Below are positions 20,768-31,146 of a DNA stretch of 64,000 nt, piece by piece (the first letter of the stretch is position 1; each line of letters begins with the position of its first letter). This DNA is from Maricaulis parjimensis (GTDB lineage Bacteria; Pseudomonadota; Alphaproteobacteria; Caulobacterales; Maricaulaceae). Where the stretch lies: the NCBI RefSeq assembly GCF_016817355.1, contig NZ_JADOTT010000009.1, forward strand, positions 1 to 64,000, read 5' to 3'. The position numbers and the translations under genes were made by a program. The notes below the pieces were generated by a model. That model searched no databases. It saw only the letters and a list, made by a program, of their open reading frames with translations, and was not told the DNA's origin.

Positions 20768-21799
20768 TCAGTCCTTGGCTTTCTTGCGGGATGCGCGCGT
20801 CAGGCGGCGCAGGGCCGCGACCTGGCGCATTTCGGCTTCAATCGGCTGGGCCGGAGAGCCCAACCAGGTCTCGCCAGCGGGAATATTGCGCCCGACAGCC
20901 GAATTGCCGCCGACCCGGGCACCGGCATGAATGGTGATGTGATCATGCGTGCCGACACGGCCACCGAACATGACACCATCCTCGATGATGCAACTGCCGG
21001 AAATGCCGGCATAGGCGGCCATGACGACATTGCGCCCGATCTGGCAATTGTGCCCGATGTGACAGAGGTTATCGATCTTGCTGCCCTCGCCGACCCGTGT
21101 CGCACCGAACAGACCCCGGTCCACACAGGAATTCGCCCCGATCGTTACCGCATCATCAATGGCCACAGAGCCCAGATGCGGAATATCGATCAATCCTTCC
21201 GGCGATACTGCGACACCGAAACCGGCCTCGCCAATCACGGCTCCCGCCAGAATGTTGCAATCCTTGCCGATATCCGCGCACTGGATCACCGCATGAGGAC
21301 CGATCCGGCTGCCCGCCCCGATACGGCAACCCGGCCCGATCACAGCGCCCGGCCCCAGAAGCACGTTCTCACCAACCTCGGCCCCGGCCCCGACAACGGC
21401 GCCGGGTGAAACCCGCGCGGTGGCGGCGACAGTGGCGGTGGGATCGATGACATGCTCCACCGGCAAGGCCCGCGGCTTGAACATGGATCCCGCCACCGCC
21501 GCAAAGGCGGAACGGGCATGGGGATGAACGAGATGAAAGGCGCCGCGCTCGGACAAAATCTCGGAGAGCGCCTCCGGCGCCAGCACGACGACACCCTCGA
21601 GACGTCGACCGCCATCATCATTCAGGGCCCGGGAATTTTCAGCATAGGCCAGCGCGCCGGCCTCGGCCTCGCCCAGCGGGGAGACGGTCTCGATACGGGG
21701 CGCAGGCTGGCCTGAATCAGAAATCGCCGCACCCGAAAGCGCGGCGATCTCTTCACATGTCAGCGGGCCCAGCCGGTCGTAGAAACGCGGATCGGCCAC
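20768..21799 (-). CDS. lpxD: UDP-3-O-(3-hydroxyacyl)glucosamine N-acyltransferase
   Basis: Adds the N-linked hydroxyacyl chain in the third step of lipid A synthesis. The 343 residues have an N-terminal uridine-binding domain (about 1-110). A left-handed beta helix of hexapeptide repeats follows (about 115-310, for example IDPTATVAATARVSPGAVVG) with the catalytic region HIGHNCQIGRNVVMAAYAG. A basic tail RLTRASRKKAKD ends the protein. It lies 9 bases downstream of skp. Confidence 0.96.
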   Translation of the reverse strand: MADPRFYDRLGPLTCEEIAALSGAAISDSGQPAPRIETVSPLGEAEAGALAYAENSRALNDDGGRRLEGVVVLAPEALSEILSERGAFHLVHPHARSAFAAVAGSMFKPRALPVEHVIDPTATVAATARVSPGAVVGAGAEVGENVLLGPGAVIGPGCRIGAGSRIGPHAVIQCADIGKDCNILAGAVIGEAGFGVAVSPEGLIDIPHLGSVAIDDAVTIGANSCVDRGLFGATRVGEGSKIDNLCHIGHNCQIGRNVVMAAYAGISGSCIIEDGVMFGGRVGTHDHITIHAGARVGGNSAVGRNIPAGETWLGSPAQPIEAEMRQVAALRRLTRASRKKAKD

Positions 21800-21808
21800 G
21801 GTCTGCCC

Positions 21809-22408
21809 TTACTGCTGCTGGCCGGCGGCGGCCGCGGCAGCTTCCTGGGAGACGCGAACGCGCGTCACATTCGTGGTCGGCAGAGCCGCATTCAGACGCT
21901 CGATGACGAGCGGGGTGATGTCGACATCGGCCGAAGCGAAGACGAGATTGCCGCGATCGATCAGGATGTCGATGCCGCGTTCCTCGACCACAGCCTGCAG
22001 GATCGGCTGCAGGGCCTGGTAAACCGGAGCCATGGACTGGCGCTCGGTCTGGACCAGTTCCTGCTGGCGCGCACGGCGGGCCAGTTCGAACTGCTGGGCG
22101 TTCTGATTGAGCGCTTCGATACGCTGCATCAGGTCCGGGCGGGCCTGGATGGCCTGCGGCGTCATGGAAGCCGTTTCGGCGTTCAGACGCTCGGTTTCCT
22201 GCTGGATCGGCTGGCCCAGTGCGTTGAGCTCGGCGTCGATTTCCGTCGCGATTTCCTGGATGCGGGTCGCGATATGCTGACCCACGGCGCTCTCACGCAG
22301 AACGCGTTCTTCGTTGAAGACGGCGATATCCGGCTGCTGGGCCAGAGCCGGCGCAGCAAGCCCGGCAATCATCACCGGAAGGAGAAGGAGAGACTTGAGA
22401 AATTTCAT
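21809..22408 (-). CDS. skp: Periplasmic chaperone Skp/OmpH
   Basis: Holds unfolded outer-membrane proteins in the periplasm and passes them to BamA. The 199 residues begin with a signal peptide (cleavage near ALAQ, residue 24), then a small beta body and two long charged helices that form the coiled-coil tentacles (about 60-140, rich in Gln, Glu and Arg). VVEERGIDILIDRGNLVFASADVDITPLV is the conserved C-terminal body, quoted here only as ERGIDILIDRGN. The tail is Ala/Gln-rich. It is placed 4 bases after bamA. Confidence 0.93.
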   Translation of the reverse strand: MKFLKSLLLLPVMIAGLAAPALAQQPDIAVFNEERVLRESAVGQHIATRIQEIATEIDAELNALGQPIQQETERLNAETASMTPQAIQARPDLMQRIEALNQNAQQFELARRARQQELVQTERQSMAPVYQALQPILQAVVEERGIDILIDRGNLVFASADVDITPLVIERLNAALPTTNVTRVRVSQEAAAAAAGQQQ

Positions 22409-22412
22409 AACC

Positions 22413-24791
22413 TTAGAACCCTGTTCTTGTACTGAACCGGAAGAACTCGGCGCGGTCGTAATCTTCGCGGATGAAAGCTTGTGCGAAGTCGAACCGCACC
22501 GGTCCGAACGGTGAATCCCAGAAGATGCTCAGGCCGGCAGACGCACGCAGCGCTGCTTCATCGACCGTGAACGCCGTTCCGGCTGCCCCTTCCGCGATCT
22601 GGTCAGACGAGTCGAGCATCCCGAGGGTGCCGAACTCGGTGAACAGACTGCCCCGCACGCCGTATTGCTCCGGCAGGCCGAGCGGGAAGGACACTTCAAA
22701 CGCCCCAATCGCATACAGGCGGCCACCCAGGGCATCGCCCCGGATCAGTTCACCCGTAGTTGCGTCCCGACTGACAATGCGGGGGCCGATACCAGCCACC
22801 TCAAAGCCACGGAATGAGTTGCCACCCTTGAAGAAGCGGTCGTTGATGCGGATGGTGTCGCCACCCCACGGCATCGAGAAACCACCATTCATGGTGAAGC
22901 TGGCCACGACATCATTGCCGAAAATGCTCGGCAGGACGGGCCGGTAAATGCTGCCCTGGATCTCAGAGCGGACATAGCGGACATCACCCCCGATACCGGC
23001 AAAGCCCTGCGTGAATTGCAGGCGATAGCCATTGCTCGGCTCGATCGGGTCATTCAGACGCGACCAGTTGAGCGTATAGGTGATGACCGAGGTATTGCGG
23101 TTGCCGGCCTGGTTCAGCAGGGCCGACGACGCCGAGGAATACACCAGGACGTTATCGGTCCGGTAGGTGTAGCCCAGCTGGAGATTGGTCGATGCCGTGA
23201 CCGGGAAGCCCAGACGCAGCGAGGCACCCGTCGATTCCGTCTGGAAGGAGGCTTCCGACAGGAAGTCCGAATTCACTCGGAAAAGGTCGAAACCGGCGGC
23301 CAGGTTGCGATCCAGGAAGCGCGGCTCGGTGAAGCGGATATCGATCGATTCCCGGTTCGAACTGGCCGAGATGCGGAAGCGCAGGAATTGGCCTCGGCCG
23401 CGCAGATTGCGCTCGGAGATGGACAGGTCGACCAGGAAGGCATCCGTGGAGGAGAAACCGGCACCGAAGGCCAGTTCACCCGTCGGCTGCTCGCTCACGG
23501 CCACCTGCACGCGGGCCCGGTCCGGCGCGGAACCCGGCGTTTCATTGATCTCGACTTCCTCGAAGAAGCCCAGACGGCGCACATTGTTCCGCGAACGGTC
23601 GATCAGGACCTGGTTGAAGGCGTCGCCTTCCACAATGTCCAGCTCGCGCCGGATGACGCGGTCGAGCGTGCGCGTGTTCCCGGCAATATCAATCCGCTCG
23701 ATATAGACGCGCGGGCCTTCATCGATGACGAATTCCACGTCGACCGTACGGTCTTCGCGATTGCGCGAGGTACGCGGCGAAATGTTCACGAAGGCATAGC
23801 CCGACGCACCGGCCGCGAAGGTCAGCGTATCGATACCATCCTCGATCATCTGGCCCTGATAGAGATTGCCCGGCTGCATCGGCAGGATGCGCGCCAGATA
23901 GTCCTCGTTCAGGTCCGGAATTTCCGTGGAGACCGTGACTTCGCCGAAATTGAAGACCTCGCCCTCATCCACCGTGATGGTGATGTAGAAGCTTTCCTGG
24001 TCCGGCGTCAGTTCGGCGACCGCGGAGAGAACGCGGAAATTGGCATAGCCCTGGTTCATGTAGAACTGGCGCAGCAATTCCTGGTCATATTCCAGACGGT
24101 CGGGATCGTAATTGTCGTTGGACGAGAAGAAACGCCACCAGCGCGATTCCCGCGTCACGAGCTCGCGGCGCAGACGGCGATCGGAGAAGCTGTCATTGCC
24201 GATGAAGTTGATGCGGCGGACGCCCGTCACCGGACCTTCGGAAATCTCGAAAATCAGATCGACGCGGTTTTGCGGCTGTTCGACAATCTTCGGCGTCACG
24301 GTCGCGGCGAAACGGCCCGAACGGCGATAGACTTCGATAATGCGCTGGACATCGGACTGAACGCGGGCGCGCGTGAAGATGGCACGCGGCTGGGCCTCGA
24401 TCTCGTCCGTGATCTTGTCGTCATCAATGGCGCGATTGCCCTCGAGAATCACGCGGTTGATGATCGGGTTTTCCTGGACACGCACGACGACGATCTGGCC
24501 GCGATCCTCGATCTGAACGTCCGAGAACAGGCCGGTGGCGAACAGGGTCTGGATCGACAGATTGACCAGGCGCGTATCGTAAACCTGACCCGGCTGGATC
24601 AGCAGATAGGACAGGACGGTATCGGCCTCGACCCGCTGATTGCCTTCCACCAGGATCTGGCGGATGGCCTGCCGGGCTTCAGGCTGGGCCTGGGCGGCTG
24701 CTTCCGGAGCACCCGTTTGCTGGGCCGACGCGATGGTCGACAGACTCACAGTCATCAGGGCTGCGAAGAGCACACGCAGAACACTTGCCAT
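22413..24791 (-). CDS. bamA: Outer membrane protein assembly factor BamA
   Basis: Central barrel of the BAM machine that inserts beta-barrel proteins into the outer membrane. The 792 residues start with a signal peptide (cleavage near SAQQ, residue 24), then five POTRA domains (about 40-430), beginning IRQILVEGNQRVEADTVLSY. The 16-strand barrel follows, with the lid-loop motif region GGNSFRGFE and a C-terminal aromatic residue in RTGF, which is the BAM recognition signal. It sits between rseP and skp, the classical order. Confidence 0.97.
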   Translation of the reverse strand: MASVLRVLFAALMTVSLSTIASAQQTGAPEAAAQAQPEARQAIRQILVEGNQRVEADTVLSYLLIQPGQVYDTRLVNLSIQTLFATGLFSDVQIEDRGQIVVVRVQENPIINRVILEGNRAIDDDKITDEIEAQPRAIFTRARVQSDVQRIIEVYRRSGRFAATVTPKIVEQPQNRVDLIFEISEGPVTGVRRINFIGNDSFSDRRLRRELVTRESRWWRFFSSNDNYDPDRLEYDQELLRQFYMNQGYANFRVLSAVAELTPDQESFYITITVDEGEVFNFGEVTVSTEIPDLNEDYLARILPMQPGNLYQGQMIEDGIDTLTFAAGASGYAFVNISPRTSRNREDRTVDVEFVIDEGPRVYIERIDIAGNTRTLDRVIRRELDIVEGDAFNQVLIDRSRNNVRRLGFFEEVEINETPGSAPDRARVQVAVSEQPTGELAFGAGFSSTDAFLVDLSISERNLRGRGQFLRFRISASSNRESIDIRFTEPRFLDRNLAAGFDLFRVNSDFLSEASFQTESTGASLRLGFPVTASTNLQLGYTYRTDNVLVYSSASSALLNQAGNRNTSVITYTLNWSRLNDPIEPSNGYRLQFTQGFAGIGGDVRYVRSEIQGSIYRPVLPSIFGNDVVASFTMNGGFSMPWGGDTIRINDRFFKGGNSFRGFEVAGIGPRIVSRDATTGELIRGDALGGRLYAIGAFEVSFPLGLPEQYGVRGSLFTEFGTLGMLDSSDQIAEGAAGTAFTVDEAALRASAGLSIFWDSPFGPVRFDFAQAFIREDYDRAEFFRFSTRTGF

Positions 24792-24817
24792 GGAAGATCG
24801 CCGCTTGCTGGGCCCGG

Positions 24818-25996
24818 TCAGAAAATCTGCCCGAGCAAATAATTCAGGTCATTCCAGGTCGCTACAAGCATCATACCGAGCACGAAAACAAGCCCCACCC
24901 GGAAACCGAGTGCCTGTGCCTTCATGCTCAGCGGACGCCGGGCAACCGCTTCATAGGCGTAATACACCAGATGCCCGCCGTCGAGGATGGGTATCGGTAG
25001 AAGATTCACCAATCCCAGTCCGACAGAGAGAAAACCGGCGAGATTGATCAGATTGATGAGGAGCAGAACCGTGCTTTCACCGGCATTATTTCCAGCTTCC
25101 ACACTGGAAACAGCGGTTTGGCCCGCCGCAGTCGCGATTCCAACAGGGCCATTGAGAAGTTCTGGTGACACCCGGCCGGTCACGACCCGGATCACATAGC
25201 GCGAGGTCATGGAGATCGCCGTCCAGGTCCGGTCAATGCCGTGCCCGATGGCCGTGATCGGATTGTAACTGTCCCGCAGCGGCGGCGTGGACAGGGAGCC
25301 GAACCCCATGCGGCCCAGCGTGCGCGATCCCCCGAACTGGTCTTCGACCACTGTCGGCTCCGGAGCTGCGCGCAGCAGGATTTCGCTCTCACCCCGCTGG
25401 ACGGAGAAATCGAGCATCTCGCCCGGGCGCCAGATCACTTCCGTGACGATATCCTGGAAAGCATCGATCCGGTTATTGTTGATGGCGAGTATGCGATCGC
25501 CTTCCTGGAAGCCCGCTTCGGCGGCCGGGCTGCCCTCGGCGACGGTTCCGATGACAGGCGGCTGATAGGGTTGGCCGCCAAAGGCCAAGGCCAGAGCCGC
25601 GAAAATCGAAATGGCGAGAATGAAGTTCGCCAGCGGGCCGGCCGCGGTGATGAAGGCGCGCTGCCAGATCGGTTTGAAATGATAGCAGCGCTCGGCATCC
25701 GGCCCCATGCGGCGGCGGATTTCCTCGAGCTTTTCGGAGTCCGGCTCACTGGCCGCCCCGGCATCGCCGAGGAATTTCACATAACCGCCCAGCGGGAAGG
25801 CCGCGATACGCCAGACTGTGCCGCGCTTGTCCCGCCATGAGGCAATCGTCGGCCCGAAGCCCATGGAGAAGGCTTCTGCATGCACGCCGCACACCCGGCC
25901 CGCCCAATAGTGTCCCAGCTCGTGGATGACCACGACAATCGAGATCAGGAACACGAAAGAGAAGATCGTCAGAAAACCGGTGCCAAGAAGGCTCAT
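24818..25996 (-). CDS. rseP: Site-2 protease RseP
   Basis: Intramembrane zinc protease that cuts membrane-bound regulators such as anti-sigma factors. The Caulobacter homologue is MmpA, which degrades PodJ. The 392 residues have the zinc motif HELGH (His25, Glu26, His29) in the first helix. One clear PDZ domain (about 125-205, SPAAEAGFQEGDRIL) and the third metal ligand in PIPILDGGHL near residue 335 are visible. It has about four membrane helices and one PDZ, one fewer than the E. coli protein's pair. Its start overlaps the dxr stop by 4 bases. Confidence 0.95.
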   Translation of the reverse strand: MSLLGTGFLTIFSFVFLISIVVVIHELGHYWAGRVCGVHAEAFSMGFGPTIASWRDKRGTVWRIAAFPLGGYVKFLGDAGAASEPDSEKLEEIRRRMGPDAERCYHFKPIWQRAFITAAGPLANFILAISIFAALALAFGGQPYQPPVIGTVAEGSPAAEAGFQEGDRILAINNNRIDAFQDIVTEVIWRPGEMLDFSVQRGESEILLRAAPEPTVVEDQFGGSRTLGRMGFGSLSTPPLRDSYNPITAIGHGIDRTWTAISMTSRYVIRVVTGRVSPELLNGPVGIATAAGQTAVSSVEAGNNAGESTVLLLINLINLAGFLSVGLGLVNLLPIPILDGGHLVYYAYEAVARRPLSMKAQALGFRVGLVFVLGMMLVATWNDLNYLLGQIF

Positions 25997-27204
25997 GAGA
26001 AAGTGGTCCGTGATTGTGGGTCGCTCATGCGATCCGCTATCAAGTCGCGTGCCAGCTGACGGGTCCGCGCATCGATCGCATACACATCATCAAAGGCCGA
26101 CAATGAACGGGGCATGTCTGCATCCCCGACACTGAGGCCAAGAACCTCTTCAACGCATGCGGCGATGTCAAGGAAACGGATGCGATCTGCAAGGAAGCTT
26201 TCGACCGCGATTTCATTGGCTGCATTGAGCACCGCCGGCGCGATTCCGCCTGCGACAATGGCTTCCCGGGCCAGCCGGATGGCCGGGAATTTGTCCAGAT
26301 CCGGGGCCTCGAAGTCCAAACGTGAAATTTCAGCCAGATTCAGACGCTGCACCGGAGCGGCCATGCGTTCCGGCCAGGCCAGCGCGCTGGCGATGGGCGT
26401 GCGCATGTCCGGCGAGCCCAGCTGGGCCAGCAGGCTGCCATCGGCATATTCCACCATGCCGTGAATGATGGATTGGGGATGCACGACCACATCCACCTGA
26501 TCCGGCGGCAGGTCGAACAGCCAGCAAGCCTCGATGATCTCCAGCCCCTTATTCATCATGGAGGCGCTGTCGATGGTGATCTTGGCTCCCATTTCCCAGG
26601 TCGGGTGGGCCAGCGCATCGGCGCGGCTGGCCTGCATCATCTTTTCGCGCGTCCAGGTGCGGAAGGGGCCGCCGGACGCTGTCAGCGTGATCGAGCGGAT
26701 GGCAGAACGCTGGGCGCTGTCGAAGACCTGGAAAACGGCATTGTGCTCGCTGTCGACCGGCAGGAGGGTCGCCCCGCACCGTTCCGCCTCGGCCATGAAG
26801 AGACTGCCGGCACAGACCAGGCATTCCTTGTTGGCAAAGGCCAGCGCCCTGCCCTGTTTGAGCGCCGCCAGAGTCGGACGCAGGCCCGCCGCGCCGACAA
26901 TGGCAGCCATGGTCCAGTCAGCCGGCATGGACGCCGCTTCGACGACCGCGGGTTCGCCAATGCCGATGGAGATGTCCGGATGGTCGCTGAGCGCCTGTTT
27001 GAGGGCGATGCCGGCCTGCGGATCGGCAATGGCGACATGGGACGCCTTGTGCCGGATCGCCTGGCGGGCCAATTCATCGGCATTCTGCCGGGCCGTCAGC
27101 GCCACGACCTCATACGTGCCGGGCTCTGCGCGGCCGATCAGGTCCAGCGTGGCCAAGCCCACCGACCCCGTCGCGCCCAGAATGGAAACCCGTCGTGCGG
27201 TCAT
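25993..27204 (-). CDS. dxr: 1-deoxy-D-xylulose 5-phosphate reductoisomerase
   Basis: Makes 2-C-methylerythritol 4-phosphate, the committed step of the MEP isoprenoid pathway, using NADPH. The 403 residues show the dinucleotide loop ILGATGSVGLATLDL at the start, then NKECLVCAG, LPVDSEHNA with the metal Asp, and LTASGGPFRTW with the substrate-loop residues. HPTWEMGAKITIDSASMMNKG is also present, listed here only by its core EMGAKITIDSAS. It feeds isoprenoid precursors to uppS two genes upstream. It overlaps cdsA and rseP by 4 bases each. Confidence 0.96.
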   Translation of the reverse strand: MTARRVSILGATGSVGLATLDLIGRAEPGTYEVVALTARQNADELARQAIRHKASHVAIADPQAGIALKQALSDHPDISIGIGEPAVVEAASMPADWTMAAIVGAAGLRPTLAALKQGRALAFANKECLVCAGSLFMAEAERCGATLLPVDSEHNAVFQVFDSAQRSAIRSITLTASGGPFRTWTREKMMQASRADALAHPTWEMGAKITIDSASMMNKGLEIIEACWLFDLPPDQVDVVVHPQSIIHGMVEYADGSLLAQLGSPDMRTPIASALAWPERMAAPVQRLNLAEISRLDFEAPDLDKFPAIRLAREAIVAGGIAPAVLNAANEIAVESFLADRIRFLDIAACVEEVLGLSVGDADMPRSLSAFDDVYAIDARTRQLARDLIADRMSDPQSRTTFS

Positions 27205-28007
27205 ACCGCCTCTCCCCAGCCCAGGGGCAGGATATTCTGGATCAGCGCCGCGGCAATCACGGCCAGCATGAGCGCATCGACCCGGTCCAGCACACCGCCA
27301 TGACCCGGGATCAGCGTGCCGCTGTCCTTGACGTTGAAACTGCGCTTGAACAGGGACATGGCCAGGTCACCCAGGACGGAGGCGATGGCGACAATGGCGG
27401 CAAACACGGCAACCGCCCGCCAGTCGAGCGAGAAAACGAGGCCGACAGCAACACCCGCGCCCGTTCCGGCGATCAGACCGGCCAGAAAACCGGACCAGGT
27501 CTTGTTGGGACTGGCCTGGGGAATGAGTTTCGGTCCGCCCAGCCAGGTACCAACCAGATAAGCCAGACTGTCCGCCGACCAGACGATGGCGAACAGGAGA
27601 ACGACACCGGCAAGGCCATGATCAGGATGGGCACGCATCGCCGCCAGAAGGCCGGAGGACAGGGCGATATAGAGCACGCCGATCACCTCGATGGACCAGC
27701 CCCGGCGGATCCGCTCAATGCCGATGGCCAGCGTGCCCAGCGCACCCCAGATCACGGCATCCTGCAAACCGGCCTGCCCGGCCAGAAGCACGGCCCCGGA
27801 CGCCGTAGCGCAGGCAATGGCATAGGCAACAGGCGGGGCCTCCGGATCGGACATGCGGATCCATTCCCAGGCCATGGCCGCCGCGAAGGCCGCCACCCAG
27901 CCTGTGAAGAAGATACCCCCCAGCCAGAGCAGAAGGACGGCCAAGGGCCCCAGGATGAGCGCCGAGATCAGCCGCCGGCGAAAGACCGGATCACGCCGCG
28001 CCGGCAT
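27201..28007 (-). CDS. cdsA: Phosphatidate cytidylyltransferase
   Basis: Makes CDP-diacylglycerol for phospholipid synthesis in the inner membrane. The 268 residues have about eight helices and the C-terminal family signature seen as SLFKRSFNVKDSGTLIPGHG...DRVDAL near residues 215-245. The frame runs 51 codons upstream, antisense-like through uppS. I choose the Met at 28007 (MPARRDPVFRRRL) because a GGGGGG ribosome-site-like stretch sits 5 bases before it. The start at 28019 (MGGLMPARR) is the alternative. The gene therefore overlaps the end of uppS by 17 bases. Confidence 0.92.
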   Translation of the reverse strand: MPARRDPVFRRRLISALILGPLAVLLLWLGGIFFTGWVAAFAAAMAWEWIRMSDPEAPPVAYAIACATASGAVLLAGQAGLQDAVIWGALGTLAIGIERIRRGWSIEVIGVLYIALSSGLLAAMRAHPDHGLAGVVLLFAIVWSADSLAYLVGTWLGGPKLIPQASPNKTWSGFLAGLIAGTGAGVAVGLVFSLDWRAVAVFAAIVAIASVLGDLAMSLFKRSFNVKDSGTLIPGHGGVLDRVDALMLAVIAAALIQNILPLGWGEAV

Positions 28008-28728
28008 CAAGCCCCCCATAGCGGCGGCTGCGGGTCTTGTAAGCCTCGATGGCGTCGGCCAGTTGCGCGATGGTGAAATCCGGCCAGAGCGTGTCCACAA
28101 AGAGAAGCTCGGCATAGGCCGCCTGCCAGAGCAGGAAGTTGGAGATGCGTTGCTCGCCACTGGTCCGGATCATCAGATCGACATCCGGCGAGTCCGACGT
28201 ATCCAGCCAGGAGGCAAAGCTTTCTTCGTCCAGAGACGCCGGATCGAGCTCTCCCGCACGGGCCGCTTCAGCGATCGCACGCGTGGCCCGGACGATCTCG
28301 TCGCGGCCGCCATAATTGAAGGCGATATTGAGATGGAAGTCGGAATTGTCGCGCGTGCGGGCCTCGGAGCGCTCGATCATCTCGGCCACATCCTCGCGCA
28401 GCCCCTTGCGGCTGCCCAGAATGCGGATGCGCACGCCCCGCTTGGCCAAGCCTTCCAGATCGGCCGCAATATAATGCTTCATGAGCTCGAAGAGCGCGCC
28501 GATCTCGTCGGCCGGGCGGCGCCAATTCTCGGTGGAGAAGGAGAACAGGGTCAGATGCTTGACCCCGAGATCACCCGTGCCTTCGACAATCCGGCGGACC
28601 GTTTCCACGCCCTTGCGATGGCCAAAGGCCCGCGGCTGGCCACGGCGGCGCGCCCAGCGGCCATTGCCGTCCATGATTATGGCAATATGGGCCGGAACCG
28701 GCCGGTCTGCGGAGGCGTCTTCACTCAT
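27991..28728 (-). CDS. uppS: Undecaprenyl diphosphate synthase
   Basis: Extends farnesyl diphosphate to the C55 lipid carrier used for peptidoglycan and O-antigen. The 245 residues have the catalytic IAIIMDGNGRWA (Asp20), the GHRKG motif, LTLFSFSTENWRRP, FNYGGRDEIVRA and the C-terminal DLMIRTSGEQRISNFLLWQ region (core RTSGEQRISNF). An in-range GGAG ribosome site precedes the ATG. It lies between frr and cdsA. Confidence 0.96.
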   Translation of the reverse strand: MSEDASADRPVPAHIAIIMDGNGRWARRRGQPRAFGHRKGVETVRRIVEGTGDLGVKHLTLFSFSTENWRRPADEIGALFELMKHYIAADLEGLAKRGVRIRILGSRKGLREDVAEMIERSEARTRDNSDFHLNIAFNYGGRDEIVRATRAIAEAARAGELDPASLDEESFASWLDTSDSPDVDLMIRTSGEQRISNFLLWQAAYAELLFVDTLWPDFTIAQLADAIEAYKTRSRRYGGLDAGAA

Positions 28729-28751
28729 GCTTTCGCTCCGCCTGCGAGAAA

Positions 28752-29318
28752 TCAGACCTGCATGATCTCGTCTTGCTTGGCCTTCAGGCTCTCATCAATA
28801 CGCTTGATCGCGTCATCCGTCAGCTTCTGGACGTCTTCGGAAAAGGCTTTCTGCTCGTCTTCAGACAGATCGCCGGCCTTTTCCATCTTTTTCAGGACAT
28901 CCATACCGTCGCGGCGGACATTGCGCACGGCCACGCGGGCGTGTTCGGCATAGCTGCCGGCCAGTTTGGCAATCTCCGCGCGGCGCTCCTCATTGAGGGG
29001 CGGGATCGGGATACGCAGGAGCTGGCCTTCCACGACCGGGTTGAGGCCCAGGCCGGAATTGCGGATCGCCTTGTCGGCGGCCGGCACCATCGTCTTGTCC
29101 CAGATCTGCACCGAGATCATGCGCGGCTCGGGCACCGAGACCGTGCCGACCTGGTTGATCGGCGTCAGCGAGCCATAGGCATCGATCTTGATCGGGTCGA
29201 GCAGGCTGGCAGAGGCCCGGCCGGTCCGCAGACCGCCAAATTCCTTGCGCAGCGCTTCGATGGCACCATCCATGCGGCGCTTGAGGTCGGCTTCATCGTA
29301 ATCGAGATCGTCGCTCAT
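28752..29318 (-). CDS. frr: Ribosome recycling factor
   Basis: Splits the post-termination ribosome together with EF-G. The 188 residues are the usual family length. A three-helix bundle is interrupted by the small beta domain, with [20 protein letters not shown], the conserved PLNQ-like TPINQVGTV and the [18 protein letters not shown] core. AGGAAAGAG precedes the ATG. It is 16 bases downstream of pyrH in the conserved rpsB-tsf-pyrH-frr order. Confidence 0.96.
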   Translation of the reverse strand: MSDDLDYDEADLKRRMDGAIEALRKEFGGLRTGRASASLLDPIKIDAYGSLTPINQVGTVSVPEPRMISVQIWDKTMVPAADKAIRNSGLGLNPVVEGQLLRIPIPPLNEERRAEIAKLAGSYAEHARVAVRNVRRDGMDVLKKMEKAGDLSEDEQKAFSEDVQKLTDDAIKRIDESLKAKQDEIMQV

Positions 29319-29334
29319 GGCTTGCTCTTTCCTG

Positions 29335-30117
29335 TTATTCGCCAGTGGACGAGAGGTCTTTCGGCTTTCCGATCATCGTGCACACACCCTCCCCGGCGAG
29401 CACACGGGCCAGACCCCCCTGGTCGTGGATGTTGAACACCACGATGGGAATGGCATTTTCGCGCATCAGCGTAACCGCCGATGCGTCCATGACCCGCAGA
29501 TCGCGCGTCAGGACGTCCAGATAGTCCAGACTGTCATAGCGCTCGGCATCGGGATGCGTGCGCGGATCATCCGAATACACACCATCAACCTGCGTGCCTT
29601 TCAGCAGCGCGTCACAGCCCATTTCCGCAGCGCGCAGGGCGGCGGCAGTATCCGTTGTGAAGAAGGGATTTCCCGTCCCGGCGGCGAAGATCACCACCCG
29701 GCCCTTTTCCATGTGGCGGGTTGCGCGGCGGCGGATATAGGGTTCGCACACCGTGGTCATGGGAATGGCGGACTGGACCCGCGTCTGGACGCCGATGCGT
29801 TCCAGCGCGGTCTGCATGGCCAGCGCATTCATGACGGTGGCCAGCATGCCCATGTAGTCGGCAGCGGCGCGATCCATGCCCTTTGCGGCACCGGACAGGC
29901 CACGGAAGATATTCCCGCCCCCGATGACCAGGCACATTTCAGTGCCGGCGCGAACTGCCTGGGCGACCTCACCGGCAATCCGGTCGGCCGTCTCCAGATC
30001 AATGCCATAACTCTGGCCGCCCATCAGGGCCTCGCCGGAGACCTTGAGCAGAACCCGCCGGAATTGCGGCGGGTTCGATTGGCCGTTTTGTGGCCCGGAT
30101 GTCGATGAATCAGTCAC
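29335..30117 (-). CDS. pyrH: UMP kinase
   Basis: Phosphorylates UMP to UDP and is allosterically controlled by GTP and UTP in bacteria. The conserved protein starts around [15 protein letters not shown], followed by [43 protein letters not shown] and [13 protein letters not shown]. The frame is open to 30165, but the first residues there look non-coding. The GTG at 30117 ([13 protein letters not shown]) gives 260 residues and is my choice, with only weak ribosome-site support. It lies between tsf and frr. Confidence 0.92.
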   Translation of the reverse strand: MTDSSTSGPQNGQSNPPQFRRVLLKVSGEALMGGQSYGIDLETADRIAGEVAQAVRAGTEMCLVIGGGNIFRGLSGAAKGMDRAAADYMGMLATVMNALAMQTALERIGVQTRVQSAIPMTTVCEPYIRRRATRHMEKGRVVIFAAGTGNPFFTTDTAAALRAAEMGCDALLKGTQVDGVYSDDPRTHPDAERYDSLDYLDVLTRDLRVMDASAVTLMRENAIPIVVFNIHDQGGLARVLAGEGVCTMIGKPKDLSSTGE

Positions 30118-30174
30118 GGGGTCGCAGCATATACAAAGCGGCGGCGCATTAAAGCGCCGCCGCAATGTTTGGGA

Positions 30175-31110
30175 TCAGGACTGGCCGGTCGCCGCAGCGA
30201 CTTCAGCAGCAAAATCCTCTTCCTTCTTCTCCACGCCTTCGCCCAGCGCCATGCGGACGAAACCGGAGATCTCGACGGACGCACCGAATTCCTTCGAGGC
30301 ATCGGCCAGGACCTGCTCGATCGTGCGATCCGGGTCCATGACGAAAGCCTGCTTCAGCAGCACGACTTCCTCGAAGAATTTGCGCATGCGGCCTTCGACC
30401 ATCTTCTCGATGATCTGTTCCGGCTTGCCGGACTGGCGGGCCTGTTCGGCAAAGACTTCGCGTTCCTTGTCGGCGATCGCGCTGTCGACACCGTCCACAT
30501 CGACCGACACGGCCACGGCCGGGGAACCGGCAGCAACGTGCATGGCGATCTTGCGGCCCAGCTCGGCCAGCTTGTCAGCGTCGGCTTCCGACTTCAGGCC
30601 GACCAGGACGCCGATGGCACCCATATTGTCAGCGGCCGGATTGTGGACATAGCTGGCGACCACGCCCGGCTCGGCCACGACAACGGCGGCGCGGCGCAGG
30701 GCCATGTTCTCGCCGATCGTGGCGATCAGGTTGGTCAGCTTGTCTTCGACGCTTTCACCGGAGGCGAGCTTGGCAGCCTTCAGGCCGGCCACGTCACCAT
30801 CGGAGCCCACGGCCAGGGCAGCGATTTCCGTCACTGCAGCCTGGAACTTCTCATTGCGGGCCACAAAGTCGGTTTCCGAGTTCACTTCAACGACGGCACC
30901 CTGGCCGCCCTTGGTGGACACGGCCACCAGGCCTTCAGCCGCAACGCGGTCAGCCTTTTTGGCAGCCTTGGACAGACCCTTCTTGCGCAGCCAGTCGACG
31001 GCGGCTTCAAAATCGCCATCCACTTCGGCCAGGGCCTTCTTGCAGTCCATCATGCCTACGCCGGTCTTTTCGCGCAGTTCCTTCACGAGAGCAGCCGTAA
31101 TCGCAGCCAT
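30175..31110 (-). CDS. tsf: Elongation factor Ts
   Basis: Nucleotide exchange factor that regenerates EF-Tu-GTP. The 311 residues include the N-terminal UBA-like domain ([22 protein letters not shown], core [12 protein letters not shown]), then the dimerisation core with [13 protein letters not shown] and HVAAGSP. The C-terminal [21 protein letters not shown] follows, here only as LLKQAFVMD. Somewhat longer than the E. coli protein (283), as in other alphaproteobacteria. It lies 36 bases downstream of rpsB with no obvious terminator between. Confidence 0.97.
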   Translation of the reverse strand: MAAITAALVKELREKTGVGMMDCKKALAEVDGDFEAAVDWLRKKGLSKAAKKADRVAAEGLVAVSTKGGQGAVVEVNSETDFVARNEKFQAAVTEIAALAVGSDGDVAGLKAAKLASGESVEDKLTNLIATIGENMALRRAAVVVAEPGVVASYVHNPAADNMGAIGVLVGLKSEADADKLAELGRKIAMHVAAGSPAVAVSVDVDGVDSAIADKEREVFAEQARQSGKPEQIIEKMVEGRMRKFFEEVVLLKQAFVMDPDRTIEQVLADASKEFGASVEISGFVRMALGEGVEKKEEDFAAEVAAATGQS

Positions 31111-31146
31111 CGGTATCTCCTGGGATTCTCGGTTCGAAATCGAAGC